A stretch of 49,003 nt of DNA from Candidatus Hydrogenedentota bacterium (GCA_012523015.1 JAAYJI010000317.1:1-49003), one strand, 5' to 3'; counted from the first letter of the stretch, positions 35,359 through 45,900 are shown. Made by a program: numbers and translations. The notes: generated by a model from the sequence alone, not told the origin.

Positions 35359-36954
35359 ATGTGCCCCTTATCAAACACGCAACACGAGACAAAAGAATCT
35401 AAAATCGCTCAATGCTTCGGCTCAAAGGCGCTGCCGTATTGGGCGCTGTTTTTCTTTGCGTTGACGGTTCGTATACTGCACCAGACGCTGATCAGCCAAT
35501 CAGATCCCATGTACGGATTCTTATTACAAGGCGGCGATAACTACACTTACGACCGATGGGCAAATGAAATCGCTCAGCAATTTTGGCTGGGATGGGATCG
35601 CATCCCTTTTTTTCACGGCCCCTTATATCCCTACTTTCTCAGCCTCATCTATTTGCGCTTCGGCCATAAACATGACCCCGCCGCATGGGCACAACGCCTT
35701 GTCGGCTCCATAACGGTCGTACTAATCTTTTATCTTGCACGCCGCATTTTTGGTAAAAAAGCAGGCTGGTTTGCAGGTAGTGCCGCAGCCCTGTCTCCCT
35801 TGTCCCTCTTTTACGAAGGGGAGTTGCTCGTGGAAACGCTTATGCTTTTCGTACACCTATCCACCTTGTGTATTTTAGTGGAGGCAGCGAAGCAAAAGCG
35901 ATTCAAGTGGTGGCTCTTCGCGGGCCTTATCCTCGGCATCAGCTGTGTGGGTCGGCCCAACACGCTGCTCCTAGTCCCTTTTATCTTCCTTTGGATTATC
36001 GCCTTGGATCAAGGCAATTGGAAACGACGCATCTTCTCCGCCTTGCTTTTCCTGATCATGACCGCGGCAGTTATCGCTCCCGTTACGCTAACAACAGCCC
36101 TCGTGGGCAAACGTTTTTTCCTGGTCACCTACAGCGGAGCTTACAACCTCTATATAGGCAATGCACCCGATGCCATCGGCGTATTTTTTACGCCGCCGTC
36201 GATGAAAGAGATTCGTGAGGCAGAGGAAAAGGAAGACATTGATATTAACTGGCGCGGCTATCTCCTCGACGCGTGGAAGAAAGATCCCTTGCTGCTGCCG
36301 CGAAAGCTGGCGTTGAAAACGCTTCTATTTTTCCAAAGCGGTGAACTGCCCTGCGACGTGAACTTTTATTTACGACGTCCCTTTTCCATCTTTTATCATT
36401 CCCCCTTCCGCTGGGCCTTTATTGCGCCTCTCGGCATAATCGGATTGATCCTGGCTTTTTTCAAAAAAGCCTATGCGCGAATAGAGGATGGAAGATTCAT
36501 CCTTGCCGCCTATTTACTTCTTTATGCCGCCAGCGTGATTCTTGTGTTTGTGCCGGGACGTTTACGCATGCCCGCATTCGCCATCCTACTCATCTTTGCA
36601 GGATACGCTTTCGCCCTGAGCCTCGAAGGGCTTTGGAAGGGCATACGCACCAAGTCGGCGCGCTCCTTTATCGCGCCCGGTTTGGCTGTTCCCCTTCTGT
36701 GGGTCTTGTTGGCTTTCGCGTTGCGCAGTCCCACAGATACCATGCTCATCCGATGGAATGATTATTTTAATATGGGCAGCGCCTGCGAAATGAATTATAA
36801 CTATCCCCTAGCCTTGGATTATTATGAACAAGCCCATGAACGGGCGCAAGGCTTGGTATCTTTAGAAGAGATTTGTAATAATTTGCGTGAACGTATTGAA
36901 CAACAAACTCGTAAGGAGGAGGAGCCTAACGAGACGCAATGTTTCAACAATTAA
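35359..36954 (+). CDS. GT39-type (PMT/ArnT-like) membrane glycosyltransferase
   Basis: This 531-537-aa integral membrane protein has about 10-12 helices. The N-terminal block DRWANEIAQQFWLG with FHGPLYPYFLSLIYLRFG is the typical periplasmic loop and early helix of PMT_2/GT39 enzymes, which use polyprenyl-phosphate sugars as donors. AAALSPLSLFYEGELLVET is another conserved stretch. The C-terminal 60 residues are a soluble tail with one TPR-like helix pair (NYNYPLALDYYEQAHERA). It probably glycosylates envelope lipids or proteins on the outer face of the membrane. The longest frame uses TTG 35341. ATG 35359 is preferred because of the TATAAT immediately before it. The 3' end overlaps the next gene by 16 bp, so the two are likely co-translated. 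Confidence 0.88.
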   Translation: MCPLSNTQHETKESKIAQCFGSKALPYWALFFFALTVRILHQTLISQSDPMYGFLLQGGDNYTYDRWANEIAQQFWLGWDRIPFFHGPLYPYFLSLIYLRFGHKHDPAAWAQRLVGSITVVLIFYLARRIFGKKAGWFAGSAAALSPLSLFYEGELLVETLMLFVHLSTLCILVEAAKQKRFKWWLFAGLILGISCVGRPNTLLLVPFIFLWIIALDQGNWKRRIFSALLFLIMTAAVIAPVTLTTALVGKRFFLVTYSGAYNLYIGNAPDAIGVFFTPPSMKEIREAEEKEDIDINWRGYLLDAWKKDPLLLPRKLALKTLLFFQSGELPCDVNFYLRRPFSIFYHSPFRWAFIAPLGIIGLILAFFKKAYARIEDGRFILAAYLLLYAASVILVFVPGRLRMPAFAILLIFAGYAFALSLEGLWKGIRTKSARSFIAPGLAVPLLWVLLAFALRSPTDTMLIRWNDYFNMGSACEMNYNYPLALDYYEQAHERAQGLVSLEEICNNLRERIEQQTRKEEEPNETQCFNN

Positions 36955-39900
36955 CGACGGAAAGACACCCTAAAAGAAGCAGTCCAATTGCCGTGACCGC
37001 CTTTATCGCGGCGGCTTTGTTCTTTATCTGTTACAGCGGCGCAGTAGTTTCACATTGGATGGTAGACGATGCCTTTATCTCTTTTCGCTATGCGGCGAAT
37101 TGGGCCGCCGGATTTGGCCCCGTCTATAATCCCGGCGCCGCCCCGGTGGAAGGATACACCAATTTCATGTGGTTGGCATTGCTCGCATTGGGAGCCCGCC
37201 TGTGCGGCGATCCTGTGTCACTGGCTCGGCTGCTGGGAGGCGCTGCCGGGCTATTAACCTTGTTACTGCTCTATTATTCGCATCGTCTCATCCGCGGATT
37301 GGATCGCAGCGTGTCTGTTATAGCGGCGCTCTTACTCGCCACCTGCTGCCTATTTCTGCCTTGGCCTTTAAGCGGTATGGAAACGACGCTCTTCGGGCTC
37401 TTGCTGAGCTTGTCTTTGTTGCTTCACTTTTCCACCCTCGGAGAGCGGCCTTCTCGAAAACGATTATTGCTTTTGGGCATGATCCTTGCCCTTACGGCAA
37501 TGACGCGGCCCGAAGGTTTCTTGGTAGCCGCCTTAGTGCTCGCTGATCAGACTTTAGAGAGTCTCTTAAAAAAACGCTGGCAGGTCTTTTTTGTGTGCCT
37601 CGCCTTCTTGCTGTTCTTTCTGCCTTGGTTCTTTTGGCGCTGGTCTTACTATGGCGCCCTTCTTCCCAATACTTTTTACGCGAAGGTAGGCGTGTCTGAA
37701 GCGCAGACTCGCCGGGGCTGGCAATATTTTTGGCGCATGTACAAGCCGGCACGGTTTTTGATCATGGCCGCTATGGCCGCTGTCTTAGTGCCGTGGGTAT
37801 GGCTGCGCCGGCTGGCGCGCTATTATCTGCTCCCGCTGCTGCTGCTTTTATATACGGTCTATATCATCCGTGTAGGCGGTGACGGTCTTCCCGCTTTCCG
37901 TTTTTTTGCGCCCCTCGCCGCGCCCTTGTGTCTGCTTGCCGCCCTTGGCATTCGAAGAATCATTCCTTATCGTCCCGTTACGGTATGCCTCCTTGCCTTT
38001 CTTTTAATGACCAATCTCTATCAAGCCTTTAGTCATCCTGAATGCTATAACCATGTTAAGCAGGGCGATTATGTGCATACCAAGGGGACGCTTGTGGGGC
38101 AATGGCTGCGCGACCACGCGCCCGAAGGCATCACCCTCGCCACGAATACTGCAGGAACCATTCCCTATTATTCGCGATTAAAGACCGTGGACATGCTGGG
38201 CTTAAACGATGCTCATATTGCGCGTAAAACCATCGGAACCATGGGTCAGGGCTATGCCGGACATGAAAAAGGAGATGGCGCATACGTATTAAGCCTCAAG
38301 CCAGATCTCATTCAATTTTCGTCTTCCAGCGGCAGTGAACGCCCCTCTATTGAATTTATCGGCGATCAAGAAATTTTCAGAGATCCCGCCTTCAAAAAAG
38401 ACTATCGTTTAAAAGAATTTGAAATGAGCGATGGCAGTCCGCTCTTCCTCTATGTACGCGAAGACTCCCCCTTTCTCAGAGAGGAGGAAGATCTCCTCTT
38501 TGATGATTTTGAATCGGGCAGCTACGAGAACTGGAAGATTGAAGGCGACTGTTTCGGCAACAGCCCCGTTATCGGCACGCTCCCCGGACAGCGGCCTCTG
38601 CAAGGCTACACAGGGGAACGACTGATCAATACGCTGGATGGCAACGTGCAATCAACGGGCATCGCCCTGTCCAACAGCTTTGTGATCAGCCACAATTATA
38701 TTCAGTTTCTTCTGGGCGGCGGATTTCATCCTCATGAAACCGTCATAAGCCTGCTCGTCGACGGCGAGGCAGTTCTGAGCAAGACGCCGAAGAGCAGCAA
38801 TATTTTGTTGCCTGAATCGTGGCAAGTATCGCAATGGCTGGGTCGGGAAGCACAAATCGAAATCAAAGATCTCGCCACGGGCAAACGGGGATTCATTCTT
38901 GTTGATCAGATTGTCTTCAGCAATACGAATCGGTCGGCAGCACACTACGCACGACGTTATACCCATGCGCGCTTCGGTTTCTTGCCCTGGCTCCTTTTGG
39001 GCGCAGGCATTTGGATAAGCTACGCATTAAGACGCCGTACGCCATTGCACGTATCAGAAAAACTTCTGCCTTGGGTCGTGCTCCTATTCTTTGTCGTCCT
39101 CTACCGAACGGCTTGGGTCTGTGATGACGCGTGCATCTCCATGCGTACTGTCCACAACTTCACCAATGGTCTTGGTCTCACATGGAATATTGGCGAACGG
39201 GTCCAAGCATACACCCACCCGTTGTGGATGTTTCTTGTTTCCGCTGTCTATTATTTCTCTCAAGATCTCTATCTCACCTTGATCGTGCTCAGCATGGTTA
39301 CTTCCCTCATTGCTCTTTGTATGGCAGCGTGGTGGGTAGCACCGCGCTCAGGCATTGCCATCGCCGGCTTATTGATACTGATGTTTTCCCGAGCCTTCAC
39401 CGATTTTTCTTCCTCAGGTCTTGAAAATCCGCTTGCCCATTTACTTCTTGCAGTCTTTATGATTCTCTATTTGCGTATACAATGGACACCGGCACTATTG
39501 TTCTTTTCGACGCTCGTCGCCTCGCTCATTGTACTGACGCGCATGGATCTTTCCCTATTAGCAGCGCCTGCTGTGTTGTGGATGTGGCTGAGTTTGCGCG
39601 ATAAAAAATCAACGGCACTCCTCATCCTCGCCGGTATGCCCGTCGTGTTATGGATCCTTTTCTCCCTCATTTATTATGGATTTCCATTCCCGAATACGGC
39701 CTATGCCAAACTTGGCTCCGGCGTCGACCACAAATTATTGATGCAGCAATCAATTCGCTATTACATGCATTGCTGGAGCAAAGACCCGGGCACTTTGATC
39801 GTGATTGTTTTAGGCGCTGTCACTCCTTTCATCCTACGAAAAGAAAAATACGCCATCCTTTCCATCGGAATTATTTTGTATTTGATCTATATTGTGCGCA

Positions 39901-40610
39901 TCGGCGGCGACTTCATGGGAAATCGTTTTTTTGCGGCTCCCTGTTTTTTGGCTGTGTTAATTCTTATGCGGATGGCGAAACGCTTTCGCAGCTACACATG
40001 GGTTCCTGTTGTATGCGGCATTATATTGATTAGTTCTTATATGCCCCACGTCCCCCTCTTCTCCGACGCTGCCTTTGGCAGTAAATGGGAAAGTCCGATC
40101 AGCCGCTATGGCATCTGTAATGAACGCCAATATTATTATAATTGCACGGGACTTCTCCATTGGCGTCCGGAAAAAATCATGCCGCGCGAGAATTGGGGTA
40201 TGAGCATTATCCAATACGCCATGCTGGATGTCCCCCTAATTCGAATGTATCCCATGATCGGTTTTCAGGGGTACTTTAGCGGGCCCAAAACCATTCTTAT
40301 TGATCCCCTCGCACTGAGCGATCCGCTGTTATCGCGATTGCCCGCCATAAAGACGCAAGAACTGCGTATCGGCCACATGGAACGTCATATTCCTGACGGC
40401 TATTTGGAGACGCGCTTCACCGGCAAAAATCTTTTGAAAGATCCGCAGTTAGCGGCGTTTTACGACAAACTGTACCTGTTAACCCAAGCGCCCCTCTTTA
40501 CCAAAGAAAGATGGAAAACCATTGTCAACATGCAGCTTAAGCGTTACGACCATTTGATCGACTGGGAATTCTATAAAGATCAAATGCCTGATATGACTTT
40601 GCTCGAATAA
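36939..40610 (+). CDS. Double GT-C glycosyltransferase-like membrane protein with central lectin-like domain
   Basis: The 1223-aa polypeptide holds two GT-C-like membrane units. Unit 1 starts VVSHWMVDDAFISFRYAANW (Asp43-Asp44), with GPVYNPGAAPVEGYTNFMW and PNTFYAKVG. Unit 2 starts around residue 727 with VCDDACISMRTVHNFTNGLG, QAYTHPLWMF and PNTAYAKLG. The paired DD, the Y/THPLW-type loop and the PNTxYAK loop repeat, so the gene looks like an internal duplication. Between them (about 519-665) is a beta-sandwich starting DDFESGSYENWKI and ending VDQIVFSN. It resembles the non-catalytic C-terminal beta module found with GH32-type enzymes. The C-terminal tail IGHMERHIPDGYLETRF recalls AftB-like arabinosyltransferases. 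Activity and sugar are unknown. The ATG overlaps the upstream stop region, and a long AAGGAGGAGGAG lies ~14 bases upstream. Confidence 0.85.
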   Translation: MFQQLTTERHPKRSSPIAVTAFIAAALFFICYSGAVVSHWMVDDAFISFRYAANWAAGFGPVYNPGAAPVEGYTNFMWLALLALGARLCGDPVSLARLLGGAAGLLTLLLLYYSHRLIRGLDRSVSVIAALLLATCCLFLPWPLSGMETTLFGLLLSLSLLLHFSTLGERPSRKRLLLLGMILALTAMTRPEGFLVAALVLADQTLESLLKKRWQVFFVCLAFLLFFLPWFFWRWSYYGALLPNTFYAKVGVSEAQTRRGWQYFWRMYKPARFLIMAAMAAVLVPWVWLRRLARYYLLPLLLLLYTVYIIRVGGDGLPAFRFFAPLAAPLCLLAALGIRRIIPYRPVTVCLLAFLLMTNLYQAFSHPECYNHVKQGDYVHTKGTLVGQWLRDHAPEGITLATNTAGTIPYYSRLKTVDMLGLNDAHIARKTIGTMGQGYAGHEKGDGAYVLSLKPDLIQFSSSSGSERPSIEFIGDQEIFRDPAFKKDYRLKEFEMSDGSPLFLYVREDSPFLREEEDLLFDDFESGSYENWKIEGDCFGNSPVIGTLPGQRPLQGYTGERLINTLDGNVQSTGIALSNSFVISHNYIQFLLGGGFHPHETVISLLVDGEAVLSKTPKSSNILLPESWQVSQWLGREAQIEIKDLATGKRGFILVDQIVFSNTNRSAAHYARRYTHARFGFLPWLLLGAGIWISYALRRRTPLHVSEKLLPWVVLLFFVVLYRTAWVCDDACISMRTVHNFTNGLGLTWNIGERVQAYTHPLWMFLVSAVYYFSQDLYLTLIVLSMVTSLIALCMAAWWVAPRSGIAIAGLLILMFSRAFTDFSSSGLENPLAHLLLAVFMILYLRIQWTPALLFFSTLVASLIVLTRMDLSLLAAPAVLWMWLSLRDKKSTALLILAGMPVVLWILFSLIYYGFPFPNTAYAKLGSGVDHKLLMQQSIRYYMHCWSKDPGTLIVIVLGAVTPFILRKEKYAILSIGIILYLIYIVRIGGDFMGNRFFAAPCFLAVLILMRMAKRFRSYTWVPVVCGIILISSYMPHVPLFSDAAFGSKWESPISRYGICNERQYYYNCTGLLHWRPEKIMPRENWGMSIIQYAMLDVPLIRMYPMIGFQGYFSGPKTILIDPLALSDPLLSRLPAIKTQELRIGHMERHIPDGYLETRFTGKNLLKDPQLAAFYDKLYLLTQAPLFTKERWKTIVNMQLKRYDHLIDWEFYKDQMPDMTLLE

Positions 40611-40648
40611 TTCCGATCAGGCCTGAAACAAATCGAAGGTAAAGAAGC

Positions 40649-41551
40649 ATGCAAATCTGCCCAAAAAAACAGTCTATTGCCTTCCTTTTACACGCCGCAT
40701 GGAGAGCGGTCTTGTCTGCCGCCGCTCTTACAATGATCTTTTCTTGTTTCGCTTGTCATTTAGAAAAAGCTCCGAAAACGATTGACCCGGAAACAGAGCC
40801 GGGGTGGAGCCTTTGGATGGATGAATCTTTTGACGGACAGCAGGTGGATGAAACACGGTGGGACACAGGATTTCCGTGGGGGCGCTGCTGGCCGCCCCTC
40901 TACTATACGAAGACCGGAAATATTGAAATTAACGAAGGCATCTTGCAGTTAATCGCCCGCTCTGAAGTGGTCACCGGCTTTTGTTTTGACTGGGACGAGG
41001 CAGGTAATTTTACGCCCTATTACGCCGATTTCCCATACACATCCGGAATGTTTTACAGCCGTCAGGCTTTCCGCTATGGCTATTTCGAATGTCGCTTTAA
41101 GGTGCCGCGGGGCAAATCTTTTAACGCGGCATTTTGGCTCTATGGCGAAGAGGACTCTGAAATCGATGTCTTCGAAATTCTCGGAAGTAATCCCGCTGAC
41201 GCACAGATGACGCTCCATTGGAAAAACAGAGATCCTCTCGTGGGAACACGGCAATGGCCCAAACATATCGTGTGTAACACCCCTTCTTTTGCAGAGGGAT
41301 GGCATACCTTCGGGCTGCTCTGGGAACCCAATCGTTTGGAATGGTATTTAGACGGAAAGCGGGTGGAACAATCCCTATGGACGAGATTCATCCGAGGGCG
41401 TCATATTCCAACAGTGGATATGCATCTCATTCTCACCTTGGCCATAGGCGTCATGGATGGATACCCCGATGAAACAACCCCCTTCCCTTCCGCCTTTGAG
41501 GTGGATCGAGTACGGGTATTTCACACACCGGAAAGCATCTTACCTTCGTAA
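40649..41551 (+). CDS. Secreted GH16-family glycoside hydrolase, probable lipoprotein
   Basis: The 300-aa protein is a GH16 beta-jelly-roll enzyme that cleaves beta-1,3/1,4-glucans or related galactans. The catalytic motif SEIDVFEILG gives Glu171 as nucleophile, Asp173 as helper and Glu176 as acid/base, in the beta-bulge ExDxxE form. Upstream blocks YTSGMFYSRQAFRYGYFECR and GKSFNAAFWLYG are typical. The N-terminus is hydrophobic up to a Cys pair (IFSCFAC, Cys33 and Cys36). The first could be a lipobox Cys, giving a lipoprotein. The gene lies 38 nt after the double GT-C gene on the same strand, which suggests glycan production and trimming in one unit. The exact substrate is not predictable. 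Confidence 0.92.
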   Translation: MQICPKKQSIAFLLHAAWRAVLSAAALTMIFSCFACHLEKAPKTIDPETEPGWSLWMDESFDGQQVDETRWDTGFPWGRCWPPLYYTKTGNIEINEGILQLIARSEVVTGFCFDWDEAGNFTPYYADFPYTSGMFYSRQAFRYGYFECRFKVPRGKSFNAAFWLYGEEDSEIDVFEILGSNPADAQMTLHWKNRDPLVGTRQWPKHIVCNTPSFAEGWHTFGLLWEPNRLEWYLDGKRVEQSLWTRFIRGRHIPTVDMHLILTLAIGVMDGYPDETTPFPSAFEVDRVRVFHTPESILPS

Positions 41552-41599
41552 AAAGCGGGGCGCAAGAAAACGTCCTTAGCTGCGGCCCTGTCCATGCCT

Positions 41600-42127
41600 T
41601 CAATCTGCAGTGCTTTGGGAGGAAGCCTTATTTTCGCGTAAGTGGTCGAAGACCCGTTCTTCATCGCCCGTATAGATCATGTTGTCATCCACATAGAGCG
41701 TTTGTTCCGCGGACAGGGGCATAAAAGATGCCTCCGCCTTGGCGTAAATTTTCCCGGCTCCATCAACCAATACGGCTTCCGTATAGGCGAGCAAACGATT
41801 TGATTTCTTCACTTTCGCCTGTACCTCAAGCCCTGCGTTCGGCGGCGTCTGGTGCATATAACGAATGCTGAGACGACCGGTAACACACATCAATCCCAAC
41901 ACACGGTTAGCTGCCCACGCCATACACTCATCCAAGGCAGCGGCGACGACACCGCCATGGACCACCTCAGGATAACCGCAATGATGAGGTTGCACTTCCA
42001 AGGGCATACACACCCTATCTTCTTTGACATAAAACCGGGCTTTTAGCCCAGCGCTATTATCGATACCACAGACAAAACAACTGTGAGAGCGGGGAAGCGT
42101 TTTATAACCATTCTTTTCCATTTCCAT
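41600..42127 (-). CDS. Hotdog-fold thioesterase (PaaI/4HBT type)
   Basis: The 175-aa protein has the hotdog core motif VVHGGVVAAALDECMAW, in which HGG and the later Asp/Glu form the usual thioesterase site. The N-terminus includes a short HSCFVCGIDN segment with two Cys, as in many PaaI-like proteins, which may bind metal. LRIRYMHQTPP-type sequence (LSIRYMHQTPPNAG) is the second conserved block. It would hydrolyse an acyl-CoA thioester in the cytoplasm. AAGGTT about eight bases before the ATG may be the ribosome binding site. A terminator for the upstream DCC gene separates the two, so this gene has its own promoter. It converges on the GH16 gene across 48 bp. Confidence 0.9.
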   Translation of the reverse strand: MEMEKNGYKTLPRSHSCFVCGIDNSAGLKARFYVKEDRVCMPLEVQPHHCGYPEVVHGGVVAAALDECMAWAANRVLGLMCVTGRLSIRYMHQTPPNAGLEVQAKVKKSNRLLAYTEAVLVDGAGKIYAKAEASFMPLSAEQTLYVDDNMIYTGDEERVFDHLRENKASSQSTAD

Positions 42128-42354
42128 ACCGTGTTAACCTTTGACAAGTATTTGTATTGAGCACCGGCGCATCCTAAGCACATCTATTTTAAAACGAATA
42201 TGCTTATCCCGATATCTCAACAGAAGCTTAAAAACAAAAAGCAGGAAGAAACAAAGCCGCTGTTCTTCCCGCAAAATACACCTACTATTGCTATAGAATA
42301 CACCAATAGACAGTCTGTATCAATAGGAAATTATAGGACCCAAAGGTGCCGACT
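42128..42354. other. Intergenic region with DCC-gene terminator
   Basis: The region is 227 bp with no gene. It contains the minus-strand terminator at 42230-42272. The remainder is A+T-rich and should hold the thioesterase promoter, but I cannot pick a convincing pair of hexamers. Confidence 0.4.
42230..42272 (-). terminator. Intrinsic terminator of the DCC-family gene
   Basis: Read on the minus strand, GCGGGAAGAA pairs with TTCTTCCTGC (42272-42263 with 42250-42241; one G-T pair) around a 12-nt loop. TTTTTGTTTT follows directly. It lies about 80 bp after the DCC stop codon. Confidence 0.85.
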
Positions 42355-42762
42355 TTAGCGTCCGCAATGCCCCGTGTCGCAGCGATCTTCCGCTTGGATT
42401 CCTAAAAGGCGGGAGACAACATAGCGATGTCTCGCAATGAGCCCATAGACGATACGCCCTGCACCATGTATACCGGGAAGGGTCAACAACAGCCCCAACC
42501 ACGTCCAGCCCCGCAGCTTCCGTAAAATCCGCGCGAGGGCGTCCACGCCATGGAAAAATAGTCGGTCAGGATAGAACACACACACAGCCCGTTCACAGAA
42601 TTGAAATTGTTCTTCTGTTAAGGCCAGCTGCTCCCGTGCCGTCTGCACAGGTAAGGGTGAAAAACAATCCTCTTTGGCGCGTTGTAGAATCCATACTAAA
42701 GAGGCGCGGCAGAAAGGACAGGCTTCATTATAAATCAGCCATATGTTGTTGGAAACAGCCAT
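42355..42762 (-). CDS. DCC-family thiol-disulfide oxidoreductase-like protein (DUF393)
   Basis: The 135-aa protein has the family's N-terminal thioredoxin-like motif in the form WLIYNEACPFCRASLVWI, with Cys15 and Cys18 as the redox pair. The usual form is YDGxCxxC, so Asn-Glu-Ala replaces Asp-Gly-Asp. The middle has the conserved FHGVDALARILRKL. The C-terminus is Cys-containing (CDTGHCGR), an extra pair not general in the family. Members are small cytoplasmic or membrane-associated proteins of uncertain role. The start is uncertain because the ribosome binding site is weak. A strong terminator follows. It precedes the HzsA-like genes only by position and is not in one operon with them. Confidence 0.88.
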   Translation of the reverse strand: MAVSNNIWLIYNEACPFCRASLVWILQRAKEDCFSPLPVQTAREQLALTEEQFQFCERAVCVFYPDRLFFHGVDALARILRKLRGWTWLGLLLTLPGIHGAGRIVYGLIARHRYVVSRLLGIQAEDRCDTGHCGR

Positions 42763-42811
42763 GGGACACCGCCGCGATCATTCCGTTTAAAAGACACCGT
42801 TGACGCGATCC

Positions 42812-42926
42812 CAAACAAGGATCAGCTAGAAGCTTGTTTGCGCGCCTCTTTACACCTAAAGAAACAGTCGAGGTACAGGCTTTGTTCCGGTGTGCCCAGA
42901 CACTTCAATCCGGCATGGACAGCTGT
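42812..42926. other. Two inverted repeats upstream of the DCC gene
   Basis: CAAACAAG (42812-42819) and CTTGTTTG (42833-42840) form an 8-bp stem around a 13-nt loop. Further on, GGACAGCTGTCC is a perfect 12-bp palindrome (about 42915-42926). Both lie after the stop of the HzsA-like gene and before the DCC gene. They could be operators or an mRNA end structure. No T-run follows on the minus strand. Confidence 0.35.
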
Positions 42927-42961
42927 CCGCCAAAAGATCGGCTATCGGCACGCCGGCAGCA

Positions 42962-45900
42962 TTACTCTAATCCGGGGGCGCTGATGCGTTCCCCGCGCTG
43001 TTGCCGCTCCTGATCGTCGAATTCGAAGGAACCATAGAACAGTGCGTTGGCGTCCATCCACGTGACCAACCGTTCCCAATCGTCATCGTCCAATTCTACG
43101 TTGTGATGCCCTTTTTCAAGAAGTTTGGTCAGGGCACTTCCCTTGGCACCGAAGAAACCCGGCTCCGCGAGGGGCTCGCAATTGCCGTCGGGAAAAGGAC
43201 CGCCGTGCCCCCATGCGGCATAAGAGACGCGCGAGATGAGAGCATTGTAGGATTGGGTATAGCGCCCCTCGGGCCGGCCCGTGAGATGGATAGCTTTTCC
43301 ATCGGGTCCTTGTGCGTCTTTTTCACCATGACAGTGGACGCAATGCTTATCCAAAACAGGCTGCACCAATATGGGATAACTCAGCGGCAGGGCTCCATCG
43401 GGAGCCTCACTGATACGGGAAGGCGCACGACGCTGAGCAAGCGTTCTGATTTCCGACTTTGACGGCGCGTCCATTCGGTTTTCGTGGCATCCCACACAAG
43501 ACAATCTTTCGCCGGGCTGCAAATACGAAACACTGCGCATGACCTGCACCGCCTGACCGGATGCATCCAAAGCTTGGAAGGAAAGCGCCTTGCCGGAAGG
43601 CGCGATGAAGTAGGCAGAGCCATCTTCTTCCACAGGAACGGTGCCGAGCACCTGTTTCCCCGGCGAGGCGTTGGCGGCACCAACGGTTGGATTGTTCGCG
43701 CCGGAGGTGGATTTGGGCAAGACCTGCACAATGCGCAAGTGGGTTACGGGCGTATCCTCGGGCAGCGCAGGATCACTTTCATAGACATTCTGCACATAAT
43801 AGCTGCCTTCTTGAGGAGCGTCGTCTTCAAGCAAAGAGGGCAGCACAGGCGCTTTTTCCCGTGCCTTGAGCGGCATGGGCCATAGGCTTGCAATATTCAA
43901 ATCGCGATACAACAACTCTTGATTTCCATAGGCATCAACGAGGTAAAGACCAAAAATATTGGCGTCATTATGCTTGGGTTCGCCAATGAGCGGATCAAAG
44001 CTATAAGCGGCTAAAAACAGATCTTCGGCAAGAGGCCAAGGGCTGCGGAAGCATTGACCCGGCCAGCGTTCGGTCTCCGGGAATACTGCAGGAGGATCCG
44101 GGGCAAGGGCAGAGCGCCAGTGGGGCAGCAACAGTGACTCACTCTCCGGAAAGGGGACATGGGGCGTAAGCCGTTCCAGCGCATCAAGACCGTCAATGGC
44201 AACCGTGGGATCTACAAGCACAATGGACCCTGCCGTCATGCCATGATGGGGCGCAGCAGTTGCCATAACGCGGTGCGACCCGGGAACAGACCGAGCCTCC
44301 CACAAGCCGACGGGATTAAAGGTGTTGTTGCCGTAAAAAGCAGCGGGCGCGGTGCCGTCCGGCCGTGTGATCCATAAATGTTGGTAATGAACGGCGTCTC
44401 GATCCACATAATCCCAACGGGTATAGATGACCCTGCCGTCATTGAGCACAGCGGGATCCCACTCTTGCGTTTCATGAAAAGATAAGACCCGCACATCACC
44501 GCCATCGGCATTCATCAGGGTCAGCGTATAGACTTCACAGCCCGGTGTCCCGCAGCGATGCCATCCTCCCCTGCGCGTGGATATAAAAATAATTTGCCCA
44601 TTCGGCAATTCCTTAGGCGAAAAGTCATCGTACGCTCCTTCGGTCAAGGGCCGCCACGACCCATCCCCATTAGAAATTTCATAGAGATGGTAAAACTGCC
44701 CTGCTGTACCGTTGAAACTATCTTGCGGCACGCCTTCTGTCCGACAAAAAGCAACGATAATCCTTTCGCCGGCATGGTCCACTTCAGGCTGCATAAAACT
44801 GCCTGTGGGCATGTCTTCCGCTAACCGGCGCACGCCCATATCATGGAGAGGATCATCCAAGACATAGAGCCCGCCGCCGGGGCGGGCATAACGGCCATAT
44901 ACTTGGGTCAGCTGGTGGCTGAACATACCGGGCGCCTGTTTCACAAAGAGCAACGCCCCCGTGTCCGCCAACGGATGCGCGAAAAGCAGCGCACGCCGCC
45001 GCTGATGCACTTCCCGCCACAGTTCTTGCCAGGGAGCACTGTCGCCTTCCCATTCCTCTAGGCGCAGGGCTTCAAAATCAGCCTTCAATTGAAACCAAGA
45101 ACGAAGCACATCATCCGATACGGGCAGCTGCTGCGCCTCTAATTGAGCGGCGAGCCGATTCCCCTTTTCCAAACAGCTCTCCGCCCCTTCCCGATAGCTG
45201 CAGCGGACCGCGCCGGCACCGATACCATCTTGCATGCGCCAATCCCACTCGAGCATTTCCTGAAGGATCAGAGGATGGGCAAGTATATCCGTCGGTGTGG
45301 TGAGTTCGGACACCGCCGCTTTCTCGGGAAAAAAATCTATGTCTATTTTGCGGTCGCCGCTGACGAGATAGAGTTGGGTCAGGCGAACTGCAGCATCTGC
45401 ACCCCCTCCGTCCACCACAAAAGACAGCAGACGATCGCTATCCCAACTTTCCGAGGAAACACACAGGACACTTTCGCCTCCTTTTAAAGCGATCTCTTCG
45501 CTGAGCCCGCCGGCAAAGCTTAAGGAAAGGGAAGCGGGTGCACCGCCCGCATGGGACACGACGGCAACGGCAGTCATAGGCTCTTCGCTTTTACCTAAGG
45601 GCACATCAATGCGTGCCTCTTCATGAGCAGCGGCCATAAGTGTGCAGCAATGAAGGGGTCTTGAAAAGGCAAGTTGCGCGCCCTCGCTCTTCCCCAAAAG
45701 GGCATAACTCCCTTCCATCCGTTGTTGGGATGTTGCTGGAGAAAAACGCGCTGCGCCAATTTCAACAAAAAACCTATCCTCCATCAACAGCGCATGCGCC
45801 CAGTTCGCCATATCATTGGCAATACCATCCCCACAGTCTGAAGCAACGAGCCGCAAGATCTTCGCATCGACGAGATCCACTTCAACGGGCTTTGCCGCGT

